Shown one piece after another: positions 10,528-19,334 of a DNA stretch of 64,000 nucleotides. The stretch comes from Rahnella victoriana. GTDB taxonomy: Bacteria > Pseudomonadota > Gammaproteobacteria > Enterobacterales > Enterobacteriaceae. A model generated the notes under the pieces. The model searched no databases, was not told where the DNA came from, and saw only the letters and a list, made by a program, of their open reading frames with translations. A program made the position numbers and the translations under genes. Location: NCBI RefSeq assembly GCF_004330295.1, contig NZ_SJOJ01000006.1:124001-188000 (forward strand), given 5' to 3'. Positions within the stretch are counted from its first letter, which is position 1. Every line of letters starts with the position of its first letter.

Positions 10528-11514
10528 ATGAAATTTAACCTCGCATTAGTTAACGCATGTGTGGTTTCAGCATGCATGTTATTCACGACACCGACATTCG
10601 CCGCCAAGCCTTACGACATCGCCGTCGTCGCCAAAGTCACCGGCATTCCCTGGTTCACCCGCATGGAAGTCGGCGTAAAAGAAGCCGCGCAAAAACTGGA
10701 TGTGAATGCCTATCAGGTCGGCGCGTCGACGCCGGACCCGGCGCAGCAGGTCAAAGTGATTGAAGATCTCATCGCCAAAAAAGTCGATGCCATTATCGTG
10801 GTGCCGAACGATGCCAAAGTGCTGGAGCCGGTGCTGAAAAAAGCCCGCGATCAGGGCATCGTGGTATTAACCCATGAATCGCCGGATCAGCAGATTGGTC
10901 AGTGGGATATCGAAACCATCGACAGCCAGAAATATGCGCAAGCGAATATGGATGAGCTGGCAAAAGATATGGGCGGCAAAGGCGGTTACGCTATTTATGT
11001 CGGTTCCCTGACCGTGCCGTTGCATAACGCCTGGGCAGATGCCGCGATTAAATATCAGAAAGAAAAATACCCGGATATGCATGAAGTCACTTCACGCCTG
11101 CCGGTGGCAGAAAACATCGATAAGTCTTACTCCACCACGCTGGATCTGATGAAAACCTATCCAGACCTGAAAGGGATTATCGGTTTCGGTTCCCTCGGCC
11201 CGATCGGTGCCGGTCAGGCCGTTCAGCAGAAACGGGCGAAAAACAAAATCGCCGTTGTGGGTATCGCCATGCCTGCTCAGGCTGCGCCATACCTGATGCG
11301 CGGTGATGTGAAGAAAGTGCTGCTGTGGGATCCGAAAGATGCCGGTTACGCTTTAGTCACCGTCGCCGACCAGCTGTTGCAGGGTAAAGAAGTTACCAAA
11401 GACCTGAGCATTGAAGGTTTAGGCAAAGCTGATGTGGATATGGATAAACACGTGATTCGTTTTAATAAGATTCTGGAAGTCACACCAGAGAATGCGAAAT
11501 CACTCGGCTTCTGA
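10528..11514 (+). CDS. Periplasmic sugar-binding protein of an ABC importer
   Basis: 328 residues, periplasmic-binding-protein type 1 (ribose/LsrB-like). A signal peptide of about 24 residues ends TPTFAA; the mature protein opens KPYDIAVVAKVTGIPWFTRMEVGVKEAA, then ASTPDPAQQVKVIEDLIAKKVDAIIVVPND and THESPDQQ. The start is ATG 10528 with AAAGGTACAGAC upstream; the longer open frame from 10402 has no ribosome site. It presumably captures a pentose or pentitol-type sugar for the permease encoded downstream; the ligand cannot be read from sequence. It is separated from the ATPase gene by a hairpin and an ERIC element, an arrangement that often raises binding-protein levels over the membrane parts. 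Confidence 0.88.
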   Translation: MKFNLALVNACVVSACMLFTTPTFAAKPYDIAVVAKVTGIPWFTRMEVGVKEAAQKLDVNAYQVGASTPDPAQQVKVIEDLIAKKVDAIIVVPNDAKVLEPVLKKARDQGIVVLTHESPDQQIGQWDIETIDSQKYAQANMDELAKDMGGKGGYAIYVGSLTVPLHNAWADAAIKYQKEKYPDMHEVTSRLPVAENIDKSYSTTLDLMKTYPDLKGIIGFGSLGPIGAGQAVQQKRAKNKIAVVGIAMPAQAAPYLMRGDVKKVLLWDPKDAGYALVTVADQLLQGKEVTKDLSIEGLGKADVDMDKHVIRFNKILEVTPENAKSLGF

Positions 11515-11583
11515 TTTCGTTTTTTAATTATTCAATTTACCGGAGATAAATTCATCTCCAGCGCCACACCAGGCAAATAGAAA

Positions 11584-11615
11584 CAGATACGGCGATGTTT
11601 GCTGTGCCGTATCTG
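11584..11615 (+). other. Intercistronic hairpin after the binding-protein gene
   Basis: Ten-base-pair stem CAGATACGGC / GCCGTATCTG with a 12-base loop; only AATTTC follows, so it is a weak terminator or a 3' mRNA stabiliser rather than a full stop. Confidence 0.55.
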
Positions 11616-11640
11616 AATTTCTAATCAGACATTGAAAACT

Positions 11641-11767
11641 TATACCCTAAATAATTCGGGTTGTGGGAAGGCGGCAAATGAGTGAATCCCGATCAGCTTA
11701 CATAAGTAAGTGATTCGGGTGAGCGAGTGCAGCCAACGCATCCACAGCGTGAAGTATGAAGGGTATG
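11641..11767 (+). repeat. ERIC element (127 bp), inside the sugar operon
   Basis: It starts TATACCCTAAATAATTCG, has the core GAATCCCGATCAGCTTACAT then AAGTAAGTGATTCGGGTGAG, followed by GCAGCCAACGCATC, and ends GAAGGGTATG. The ends form the expected inverted repeat and the length equals the classic 127 bp. It sits between the binding-protein and ATPase genes, so it is transcribed and should fold in the mRNA. A second, more diverged copy is at 40741. Confidence 0.93.
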
Positions 11768-11783
11768 TTGTAAGGATAATGTG

Positions 11784-13322
11784 ATGAACACTCTCACTCC
11801 GTCGTCCAGTTCGCGCACGTCCCCTGCCCCTGCCGAGGCTTTTATCAGCCTCGAAAAAATCAGTAAAAAATTCCCCGGCGTATTAGCGCTGGATAATGTC
11901 AGCCTGACGCTGAATAAAGGCGAAGTGCATTGTCTTGCGGGTCAGAACGGCTGCGGCAAGAGCACCATTATTAAAGTCATTTCCGGGGTTTATCAGCCGG
12001 AAAAAGGCGCGGCCATTACGCTGGACGGAAAACTCTTTCATACCCTGACGCCGCAACTTTCTTCTTATTACGGCATTCAGGTGATTTATCAGGACTTGTC
12101 TTTATTCCCCAATTTATCGGTCGCCGAAAATATTGCCATTCACCGTTATTTACCGGGGGGTGATTTTTGGGTACATCGCGAGGCAATGCGCAAAAAAGCT
12201 GTGGCGGCGATGCAACGGGTCGGAGTTTCTCTGGATCCGGATCGTAAAGTCGAAAAGCTGTCGATCGCCGACCGCCAGTTAGTGGCAATATGCCGTGCCA
12301 TCGCCGCTGACGCCAGTCTGGTGATCATGGATGAACCGACGGCGTCCCTGACCCGCACCGAGGTCAACGGCCTGCTGCGGGTGGTGAATGAGCTGAAAGC
12401 CGCCGGTATCTGCGTGGTGTTTGTCAGTCACCGTCTGGATGAAGTGATGGAAGTCGCCGACCGGATCAGTGTGATGCGCGACGGCAAACTGGTCGGCACC
12501 TATCCGGCCAGTGAACTCGACAGCAATGAGCTGGCGTTCCTGATGACCGGACAGCGTTTTACCTACAGTCATCTGCCGCACCGCGCGCCCGCCGACGTGA
12601 CGCCGCTGCTGGAAGTCAGCCATCTGAGCCGCAAAGGCCAGTATCAGGATATTTCGCTGTCGTTGCGTCAGGGCGAAATCACCTCGGTTATCGGCCTGCT
12701 CGGTTCGGGGCGCACCGAACTCTGTCTGAGCCTGTTCGGCATGAGCCAGCCGGATAGCGGCGAAATCCGCGTCAACGGCAAGGCGGTGAAATTTCACAGC
12801 AACCGCGACGCTATCCGCCACGGTATCGCTTATGTGTCGGAAGACCGGCTGACGCAGGGGCTGATCATGGAGCAATCCATTTACGACAACACGCTGGTGT
12901 CGATTTTCGACAAGCTGCATACCGGCACCGGGCTGATGGATCACCGCAAGGCCGCGTCAGTGGTAAAAGACCTGATCCGCGATTTGAACATCAAAGTCTC
13001 GGACAGTGGTTTACCGGTGAAGACGCTTTCCGGCGGGAATGCGCAGCGTATCGCCATCGCCAAATGGGTGGCGACGCAGCCGCATATCCTGATCCTCGAT
13101 TCGCCGACCGTCGGCGTGGATATCGCCAACAAAGAAGGAATTTATCGCATCGCCCGCGATCTGGCGGAGTCCGGCATGGCGGTGCTGATGATTTGCGATG
13201 AAATTCCTGAAGCATATTACAACAGTCACCGCGTGCTGGTGATGCGCAAAGGCCAGCTGGTGGCGGAATTCGCGCCGCACCAGAGCAGCGAAGCGCAGAT
13301 TGCGGAGGCGATCAATGGCTAA
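11784..13322 (+). CDS. Sugar ABC transporter ATPase (duplicated, RbsA/MglA type)
   Basis: 512 residues with two ATPase halves, as in RbsA, MglA and LsrA. Half 1 has Walker A GQNGCGKST (about residue 52-60), a signature region degenerate at LSIADRQLVAICRA, Walker B LVIMDEPTA and the switch His in FVSHR. Half 2 has a relaxed Walker A-like GLLGSGRTE, signature LSGGNAQRIAIAK and LILDSPTVGVD. The second half is probably weakly hydrolytic, as is usual in this family. A GTG at 11781 is possible, but ATG 11784 has AAGGA seven bases upstream. The final codons overlap the first permease by eight bases. Confidence 0.92.
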   Translation: MNTLTPSSSSRTSPAPAEAFISLEKISKKFPGVLALDNVSLTLNKGEVHCLAGQNGCGKSTIIKVISGVYQPEKGAAITLDGKLFHTLTPQLSSYYGIQVIYQDLSLFPNLSVAENIAIHRYLPGGDFWVHREAMRKKAVAAMQRVGVSLDPDRKVEKLSIADRQLVAICRAIAADASLVIMDEPTASLTRTEVNGLLRVVNELKAAGICVVFVSHRLDEVMEVADRISVMRDGKLVGTYPASELDSNELAFLMTGQRFTYSHLPHRAPADVTPLLEVSHLSRKGQYQDISLSLRQGEITSVIGLLGSGRTELCLSLFGMSQPDSGEIRVNGKAVKFHSNRDAIRHGIAYVSEDRLTQGLIMEQSIYDNTLVSIFDKLHTGTGLMDHRKAASVVKDLIRDLNIKVSDSGLPVKTLSGGNAQRIAIAKWVATQPHILILDSPTVGVDIANKEGIYRIARDLAESGMAVLMICDEIPEAYYNSHRVLVMRKGQLVAEFAPHQSSEAQIAEAING

Positions 13323-14304
13323 CACTTCTCTCTCGAAACTGTTCTCCCGGCATGAATTCTGGCTGGGATTGCTGGTACTGCTGCTGGTCATCGGCCTGAG
13401 TCTCAGTACCCGTGAATTTATGACGCTCGGCAACCTGACGGACGTCGCCACCAGTTATGCCATTCTCGGCATTCTGGCCTGCGGACTGTTTGTGGTGCTG
13501 ATTGCCGGTGGCATCGACATTTCCTTCCCGGCCGTCACTTCCATCGGCCAGTACGTGATGGCGAGCTACATCATTCATCATGGCGGCAGCTTTCCGCTGG
13601 CGTTTGCCCTCTCGATGGGCACCGGCTTGCTGCTCGGGCTGGTCAACGGGTTTCTGGTGTACTGGCTGCGCGTTCCGGCGATCATTATCACCATCGCCAC
13701 GCTGAACCTGTTCTACGGGTTGCTGGTGTATCTGACCAACGGCACCTGGCTGTACGGTTTCCCCGACTGGTTTATGAACGGCATTAACTGGTTCTCCTTT
13801 ACGGCCGCCGACGGGTACGACTATGGCCTGACACTGCCGCTGCTCAGCCTGCTGGGGGTGATTATCGCCACCGGCGTACTGATGAACCGCACCCGCGTGG
13901 GGCGTCAGATTTATGCCATGGGCAGCAACCGTGACGCCGCATCGCGCCTCGGCCTGAACATCTTGCGGCTGCATTTTTACGTCTACGGATTTATGGGATT
14001 ACTGGCGGGCATTGCCGCCGTGGTACAGGCGCAAATTACCCAGTCAGTCGCCCCGAACTCTTTGCTGGGTTATGAACTGACAGTACTGGCGGCGGTGGTA
14101 TTAGGCGGCACCAGCATGACCGGCGGGCGCGGCTCGCTGACCGGCACCCTTCTCGGTGTCATGTTGCTGGCCTTCCTGCAAAACGGCCTGACCCTGCTGA
14201 GTATTTCGTCTTACTGGCATCAGGTTTTCAGCGGCGTGATCATTCTGGTCAGCATCAGCAGCACCGCGTGGAATGAAAAACGCAAACTGGCAAAGGGGAT
14301 GTGA
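13315..14304 (+). CDS. Sugar ABC transporter permease 1
   Basis: 329 residues, RbsC/BPD_transp_2 family, with about eight to ten membrane segments. Family signatures include LACGLFVVLIAGGIDISFPAV, VPAIIITIATLNLFYGL, the cytoplasmic coupling stretch TRVGRQIYAMGSNRDAASRLGL and LGGTSMTGGRGSLTGTLLG. It forms a heterodimeric channel with the next gene product. ATG 13315 has CGGAGG upstream and overlaps the ATPase stop, which indicates coupled translation; the longer frame (13300) is not supported. Confidence 0.92.
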   Translation: MANTSLSKLFSRHEFWLGLLVLLLVIGLSLSTREFMTLGNLTDVATSYAILGILACGLFVVLIAGGIDISFPAVTSIGQYVMASYIIHHGGSFPLAFALSMGTGLLLGLVNGFLVYWLRVPAIIITIATLNLFYGLLVYLTNGTWLYGFPDWFMNGINWFSFTAADGYDYGLTLPLLSLLGVIIATGVLMNRTRVGRQIYAMGSNRDAASRLGLNILRLHFYVYGFMGLLAGIAAVVQAQITQSVAPNSLLGYELTVLAAVVLGGTSMTGGRGSLTGTLLGVMLLAFLQNGLTLLSISSYWHQVFSGVIILVSISSTAWNEKRKLAKGM

Positions 14305-14305
14305 C

Positions 14306-15259
14306 ATGACGACCTTAACCCGATTCTTCCCCGGCGACCGCATCATCCGTTTGCAGTTGCTGATCATCGTCGCCGTGGCCGTGTTGTTCTCGTTCACGCT
14401 GGGCGGCAGTTTTTACAGCGTCGGCAATTTCCAGTCGATCTCCTCGCAGTTGCCGGTGCTGGGCATGCTGGCGCTGGGGATGGGCATCACCATGCTCACC
14501 GGCGGCATCAACCTTTCTGTGATTGCCGGTGCTAACGCCTGTTCGCTGGCGATGGCCGCCATTCTGGTGGCGCATCCGGGTCAGCCGCAATATTTCGTGC
14601 TGGCGATGCTCGCCGGTCTGGCGGTGGCGGTGGCGATTGGCGTGCTCAATGGCGCGCTGATTGCGTATATCGGTGTCTCGCCGATTCTGGCAACGCTCGG
14701 CACCATGACGCTGATTGCCGGACTGAATATTCTGCTGACCAACGGCGCGGTGATCTCCGGCTTTCCGGCGGCAATCCAGTATCTCAGCAACGGCAGCCTG
14801 CTGGGCATCCCCGTCGCCCTGTTGCTGTTCCTGCTGGTGGCACTGCTGTTGTGGGTGTTACTCGAACACACCACCCTCGGCCGCAGTCTGTATCTGATGG
14901 GGTCCAACGAACAGGCCACACGGTTCAGCGGCGTCAACACTCACAAAGTGACCATTGCGGTGTACGTGCTTTCCGCCCTCCTCGGCTGGGGCGCGGCACT
15001 GCTGATGATGTCCAAATTTAACTCGGCAAAAGCAGGCTATGGCGATTCGTATTTGCTGGTGACCATTCTGGCCTCCGTACTCGGCGGGATTAACCCCGAC
15101 GGCGGATTTGGCCGGGTCATCGGGCTGGTACTGGCGCTGATCGTGCTGCAAATGCTGGAAAGCGGCCTGAACCTGATGGGCGTCAGCAGCTACCTGACAA
15201 TGGCCCTGTGGGGCGGCGTCCTGATCCTGTTTATCGCTCTGCAAAACAGAAAATCTTAA
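14306..15259 (+). CDS. Sugar ABC transporter permease 2
   Basis: 317 residues, same BPD_transp_2 family as permease 1 but clearly different in sequence, so the transporter is a heterodimer as in LsrCD. Signatures: LGMGITMLTGGINLSVIAGAN, VSPILATLGTMTLIAGLNIL, TLGRSLYLMGSNEQATRFSGV and VLGGINPDGGFGRVIG. ATG 14306 is one base after the permease 1 stop codon; AAGGGG lies seven bases upstream. Confidence 0.92.
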   Translation: MTTLTRFFPGDRIIRLQLLIIVAVAVLFSFTLGGSFYSVGNFQSISSQLPVLGMLALGMGITMLTGGINLSVIAGANACSLAMAAILVAHPGQPQYFVLAMLAGLAVAVAIGVLNGALIAYIGVSPILATLGTMTLIAGLNILLTNGAVISGFPAAIQYLSNGSLLGIPVALLLFLLVALLLWVLLEHTTLGRSLYLMGSNEQATRFSGVNTHKVTIAVYVLSALLGWGAALLMMSKFNSAKAGYGDSYLLVTILASVLGGINPDGGFGRVIGLVLALIVLQMLESGLNLMGVSSYLTMALWGGVLILFIALQNRKS

Positions 15260-15288
15260 GCGAAAGCTTTTTACCGAAGGGAAAGAAC

Positions 15289-16929
15289 ATGGCGAGTTAT
15301 TTTGTTGGAGTTGACGTAGGAACCGGCAGCGCCCGTGCGGGCGTATTCGACATGACCGGCCGCATGGTCGGTCAGGCCAGCCGTGAGATCACGCTGTACC
15401 GCCCGAAAGCCGATTTCGTTGAGCAATCTTCCGATGAGATCTGGCAGTCGGTCTGTAACGCGGTAAAAGACGCGGTCAATCAGGCTGACATCAACCCGAT
15501 TCAGGTCAAAGGCATCGGCTTTGATGCCACCTGTTCGCTGGTGGTGCTGGATAAAGAAGGCAAACCGCTGACTGTCAGCCCGTCCGGACGCAGCGAGCAG
15601 AACATCATTGTGTGGATGGATCACCGCGCCATCACGCAGGCCGAGCGCATCAACGCCACCGGTCACCGCGTGCTGGAGTTTGTTGGCGGGATTATTTCGC
15701 CGGAAATGCAGACGCCAAAATTGCTGTGGCTGAAACAGCATATGCCGACCACCTGGAACAACGTCGGGCATCTGTTTGACCTGCCGGACTTCCTGACCTG
15801 GCGCGCCACGCAGGACACCACCCGGTCACTCTGTTCCACCGTCTGCAAATGGACCTACATCGGTCACGAAGACCGCTGGGACCCGAGCTATTTCCGCCAG
15901 ATCGGGCTGGAAGATTTGCTGGAAAACAACGCGGCGAAAATCGGCAGCGAAGTGAAAACCATGGGCGAACCGCTCGGCCACGGCCTGACTCAGCGCGCCG
16001 CGGCGGAAATGGGGCTGATGGCGGGCACGGCGGTCAGCGTGTCGATTATTGACGCCCACGCAGGCAGCCTCGGCATTCTCGGGGCCAGCGGCGCTTCCGG
16101 TGAATCCGCCGATTTCGACAACCGCATCGCGCTGATTGGCGGCACCTCCACGGCGCACATGGCGATGTCGCGCAGCGCGCGTTATATCGGCGGCATCTGG
16201 GGACCGTATTACTCGGCGATCCTGCCGGATTACTGGCTGAACGAAGGCGGGCAATCCACGACAGGCGCACTGATTGACCACGTGATCCAGTCACACCCGT
16301 GTTATCAGGATTTGCTGAAACAGGGCAAAGACAGCGGCAAAACGATTTATGAAGTGCTGAACGGCATCCTGCGCAAAATGGCCGGCGAACCGGAGAATAT
16401 CGCCTTCCTGACCAAAGACATTCATATGCTGCCCTACTTCCACGGCAACCGTTCACCGCGCGCCAATCCGACGCTGACCGGTACGCTGACCGGGCTGAAA
16501 CTGTCACGCACGCCGGAAGACATGGCGCTGCATTATCTGGCGACCATTCAGGCGCTGGCGCTCGGCACCCGTCACATTATCGAGACCATGAACCAGAGCG
16601 GTTACCGCATCGATACCATGATGGCCAGCGGCGGCGGCACCAAGAACCCGGTGTTTGTGCAGGAGCATTCCAACGCGACCGGCTGCGCGATGTTATTGCC
16701 GGAAGAAAGCGAAGCGATGTTACTCGGCAGCGCCATGATGGGCACCGTCGCGGCGGGCGCGTATGACTCATTGCCGGAAGCCATGGCGGCGATGAGCCGT
16801 ATCGGCAAAACCGTCACGCCGCAGACCAACAAAATCAAAGAGTATTACGATCGCAAATACAGCGTATTCCATGAGATGTACAACGACAGCATGAAATACC
16901 GCCGCCTGATGCAGGGGGAAACCGAATGA
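15289..16929 (+). CDS. FGGY-family carbohydrate kinase, D-ribulokinase-like
   Basis: 546 residues. The N-terminal ATPase fold begins YFVGVDVGTGSARAGVFD; the sequence FDATCSLVVLD (residues 78-88) contains the TCSLV motif described for D-ribulokinases (yeast YDR109C and human FGGY). A catalytic Asp is likely in SIIDAHAGSLG, and the second nucleotide loop is MASGGGTKNPVF. It probably phosphorylates the imported ketopentose with ATP in the cytoplasm. Start ATG 15289 follows GAAGGGAAAGAAC; the longer frame from 15208 lies inside permease 2. It overlaps the next gene by four bases (ATGA). The exact substrate is inferred, not shown. Confidence 0.85.
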   Translation: MASYFVGVDVGTGSARAGVFDMTGRMVGQASREITLYRPKADFVEQSSDEIWQSVCNAVKDAVNQADINPIQVKGIGFDATCSLVVLDKEGKPLTVSPSGRSEQNIIVWMDHRAITQAERINATGHRVLEFVGGIISPEMQTPKLLWLKQHMPTTWNNVGHLFDLPDFLTWRATQDTTRSLCSTVCKWTYIGHEDRWDPSYFRQIGLEDLLENNAAKIGSEVKTMGEPLGHGLTQRAAAEMGLMAGTAVSVSIIDAHAGSLGILGASGASGESADFDNRIALIGGTSTAHMAMSRSARYIGGIWGPYYSAILPDYWLNEGGQSTTGALIDHVIQSHPCYQDLLKQGKDSGKTIYEVLNGILRKMAGEPENIAFLTKDIHMLPYFHGNRSPRANPTLTGTLTGLKLSRTPEDMALHYLATIQALALGTRHIIETMNQSGYRIDTMMASGGGTKNPVFVQEHSNATGCAMLLPEESEAMLLGSAMMGTVAAGAYDSLPEAMAAMSRIGKTVTPQTNKIKEYYDRKYSVFHEMYNDSMKYRRLMQGETE

Positions 16930-17534
16930 ATGCAGAGGAAGAATTTGCCCTCGCGTGTCAGGGCTGGCAAACCTACAGTCAGGAATTGCTGGCATTGCAG
17001 CACCATCTTGATGCCGATATCTGGCAGCAACTGCTGACGCTGGTGACCGGCTGTAAGGGCAAAATTGCGGTCACCGGCGTGGGCACGTCGGGGATTGCGG
17101 CGCGGAAAATCGCGCATATGCTGGCGTGCGTTGAACAGCCTGCGGTGTATCTCAGCGCCACCGATGCCGCGCACGGCGATTTGGGTTTTATGCGCAGCAA
17201 CGATCTGATGATTTTGATTTCCCGCGGCGGCAACTCCGAAGAGCTGACGCGCCTGTTACCGACGCTGAAAGCCAAAGGGGTGGCGATCATCAGTGTCACG
17301 GAGAATCTGGATTCGGCGATTGCCCGCGCCGCCACGCTGGTGCTGAAAACGCATATCCGGCGGGAAATCGACCCGCTGAATATGCTGGCCACCACCTCCA
17401 TCGTGCTGGTGCTGGCGGTGTTCGATGCACTGTGCGGCAACATTATGCTGCGCAACGGCTTCGATCAGCAGCGCCTGCTGAAAGTGCATCCGGGCGGCAA
17501 CGTCGGCAAAACGTTGCGCGAGCAGGATGTCTGA
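16926..17534 (+). CDS. SIS-domain protein, KpsF/GutQ-like without CBS domains
   Basis: 202 residues, single SIS (sugar isomerase) domain resembling the catalytic half of D-arabinose-5-phosphate isomerases. Visible: GVGTSGIAARKIAHML (51-66), SATDAAHGDLGFM (78-89), SRGGNSEE (99-106), REIDPLNMLATTS and KVHPGGNVGK (His188). In KdsD-type enzymes the first loop is GxGKSG with a catalytic Lys; here that position is Thr54. The paired CBS domains of KpsF/GutQ are absent. It may isomerise a pentose phosphate made by the adjacent kinase, or be a variant with another reaction. Last gene of the operon, ten bases from the convergent MocR gene; no terminator is visible in between. Confidence 0.82.
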   Translation: MNAEEEFALACQGWQTYSQELLALQHHLDADIWQQLLTLVTGCKGKIAVTGVGTSGIAARKIAHMLACVEQPAVYLSATDAAHGDLGFMRSNDLMILISRGGNSEELTRLLPTLKAKGVAIISVTENLDSAIARAATLVLKTHIRREIDPLNMLATTSIVLVLAVFDALCGNIMLRNGFDQQRLLKVHPGGNVGKTLREQDV

Positions 17535-17544
17535 AACGTGACTT

Positions 17545-18966
17545 TTACCCGTTAATCTCTTCCGCCACCAGCGCCGCCAGTACCGAGATGGCGCGCGCGG
17601 TGTGCGGTCCCCATTCGAACGACGTATTGATGCGGATGCAGTGACTGAAACGCTCATCGGCGGAGAACATGGTGCCCGGCGCGACGCTGACGCCTTTGGC
17701 CAGCGCGCGCTGATAAACCCGCGCCGCATCCACGTTATCGCCCAGATCCAGCCACAGAAAATAGCCCCCCGCCGGTTGTGTCACCGACACCTGCGCCGGA
17801 AACTCCGCCAGGATCGCATGACGCATCGCCATCTGCCGTTGTTCCAGCATGCGCCGTAAGCGTCGCAGGTGCGTATCATAACCGCCCTTGTGCAAATAAT
17901 CGGCCAGCGCCAGTTGCACCGGCACGCTGGCTGACAAGGTGCTCATCAGTTGCAGGCGTTGAATACGTTCGGCATACGCTCCCGCCGCCACCCAGCCCAC
18001 ACGAAAACCCGGTGCGAGAGATTTTGAAAAAGAGGAGCAATGCAGAATTTCGCTGCGGTAAGACGACGCTTTCAGCGGTACTGTCCGCTCGCTGCCAAAA
18101 TGCAGTTCGTTGTAAACGTCGTCCTCGATCAGCGCCACCTGATGCTTTTGCAACAATTCAACCAGCCTTGCCTTGTTCTCCGGCGGCAAACTGCATCCCA
18201 GCGGATTTTGAAAACTCGACATCAGCCAGCAGGCTTTGACCGGATAGGTTTCCAGCGCCTGTTGCAGTGCATCCGGATCCATGCCGTATCGCACGTCGGT
18301 GGGAATGGCGACGGCTTTCAATTTGCGCCGCTCAATGGCCTGCAATACGCCATAAAATGCCGGTGACTCAATGGCAACCCAGTCGCCCGGTTCGGTTACC
18401 GCCTGCAAACTCAGACCAAGGGATTCCATCGCACCCGAGGTAATGACGATTTCATCCGGGGCCACTTCAATGCCGTTCTGCGCATAGCGCCGGGCAATGC
18501 TGCGGCGCAGTTCTTCGTTGCCGGGCGGCAGATTGGCAATCGCACTGTGCGGCGACATGCGGCGGACGGCGCTGGCAAGAGAACGCGCCAGACGGGGCTG
18601 AGGGAAAAGTGTCGGATCAGGAAAGGCTGAACCGAGCGGCACGACAAAAGGATCCTGCCCGGCTTTCAGAATATCGAAAATGGCGTCATTTACGTCCACC
18701 TGTTCCGCCGCATGCAGCCGTTCATCTGCCGCAGCCCGCACCGGACGCTGCGCTCCCGCCGCCACGTAATAGCCGGACTGCGGACGGGCGACAATGACTC
18801 CCTGACTTTCCAGCAACTGATACGCCTGCAATACCGTCATCAGACTCAGGCCGGATTGTTTGCAGGTATCGCGTAATGAAGGAAGACGGTCGCCCGGCAG
18901 CCAGACCTGGGTCTCAATTTGTCTGCGCAATGTGCGCGCCAGCGTTTCGTAACGGGATTCAGCCAT
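17545..18966 (-). CDS. MocR-type regulator (GntR wHTH plus aminotransferase domain), YdcR-like
   Basis: 473 residues. An N-terminal GntR winged helix (about 1-75: LARTLRRQIETQVWLPGDRLPSLRDTCKQSGLSLMTVLQAYQLLESQGVI) is joined by a linker to a fold-type I aminotransferase domain. PLP contacts: SGAMESLGL, SFQNPLG, IEDDVYNELHF and Schiff-base Lys in SSFSKSLAPGFRVGW. MocR proteins use PLP or an amino acid as effector to control transcription. Length and sequence recall E. coli YdcR. It is convergent with the sugar operon and about 370 bases upstream of, and divergent from, spy; its target is unknown. Confidence 0.88.
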   Translation of the reverse strand: MAESRYETLARTLRRQIETQVWLPGDRLPSLRDTCKQSGLSLMTVLQAYQLLESQGVIVARPQSGYYVAAGAQRPVRAAADERLHAAEQVDVNDAIFDILKAGQDPFVVPLGSAFPDPTLFPQPRLARSLASAVRRMSPHSAIANLPPGNEELRRSIARRYAQNGIEVAPDEIVITSGAMESLGLSLQAVTEPGDWVAIESPAFYGVLQAIERRKLKAVAIPTDVRYGMDPDALQQALETYPVKACWLMSSFQNPLGCSLPPENKARLVELLQKHQVALIEDDVYNELHFGSERTVPLKASSYRSEILHCSSFSKSLAPGFRVGWVAAGAYAERIQRLQLMSTLSASVPVQLALADYLHKGGYDTHLRRLRRMLEQRQMAMRHAILAEFPAQVSVTQPAGGYFLWLDLGDNVDAARVYQRALAKGVSVAPGTMFSADERFSHCIRINTSFEWGPHTARAISVLAALVAEEING

Positions 18967-19188
18967 AAGTCATCAGCACTGTTATAGATGTTGTTAATCA
19001 AATGATAACTATTATGCCTGATTGTGGCGCTTTTACCTGAAGTAAACCGCGGCACAACATTCATCACTCTTTACCAGAGAGGTCTGGTGGTGAAACATTC
19101 ACCGTGTTAATGTGGTTACTCACCGCATTACTCAGATTTATCCGAACCATCCTTCACACCTGTTCGCGCAACCTTACGCTTTCTAAAC

Positions 19189-19206
19189 ATTTTCTCCATG
19201 ATCGCC
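19189..19206 (+). promoter_or_regulatory. BaeR-like box upstream of spy
   Basis: ATTTTCTCCATGATCGCC matches the E. coli BaeR box TTTTTCTCCATDATTGGC at 15 of 18 positions (consensus from memory), about 130 bases upstream of the spy start. E. coli spy is a member of the BaeSR and Cpx regulons. I found no convincing CpxR box. Confidence 0.65.
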
Positions 19207-19334
19207 GGAAAAATGACATTTCGCCTTTCACTCTTTTACATCTTCCCCGCATTACTATTCATTGGAATGAGTAGACTTGTTTACGTCGAAACAAAACGGG
19301 CGAATTGCCTGAATCTCCAATGAGGAATTTAATT

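Noticed and set aside
12279..12944. 221-codon frame antisense to the sugar ATPase
   Set aside because: Shadow of a GC-rich coding frame; His/Gln/Arg-rich translation without domain features.
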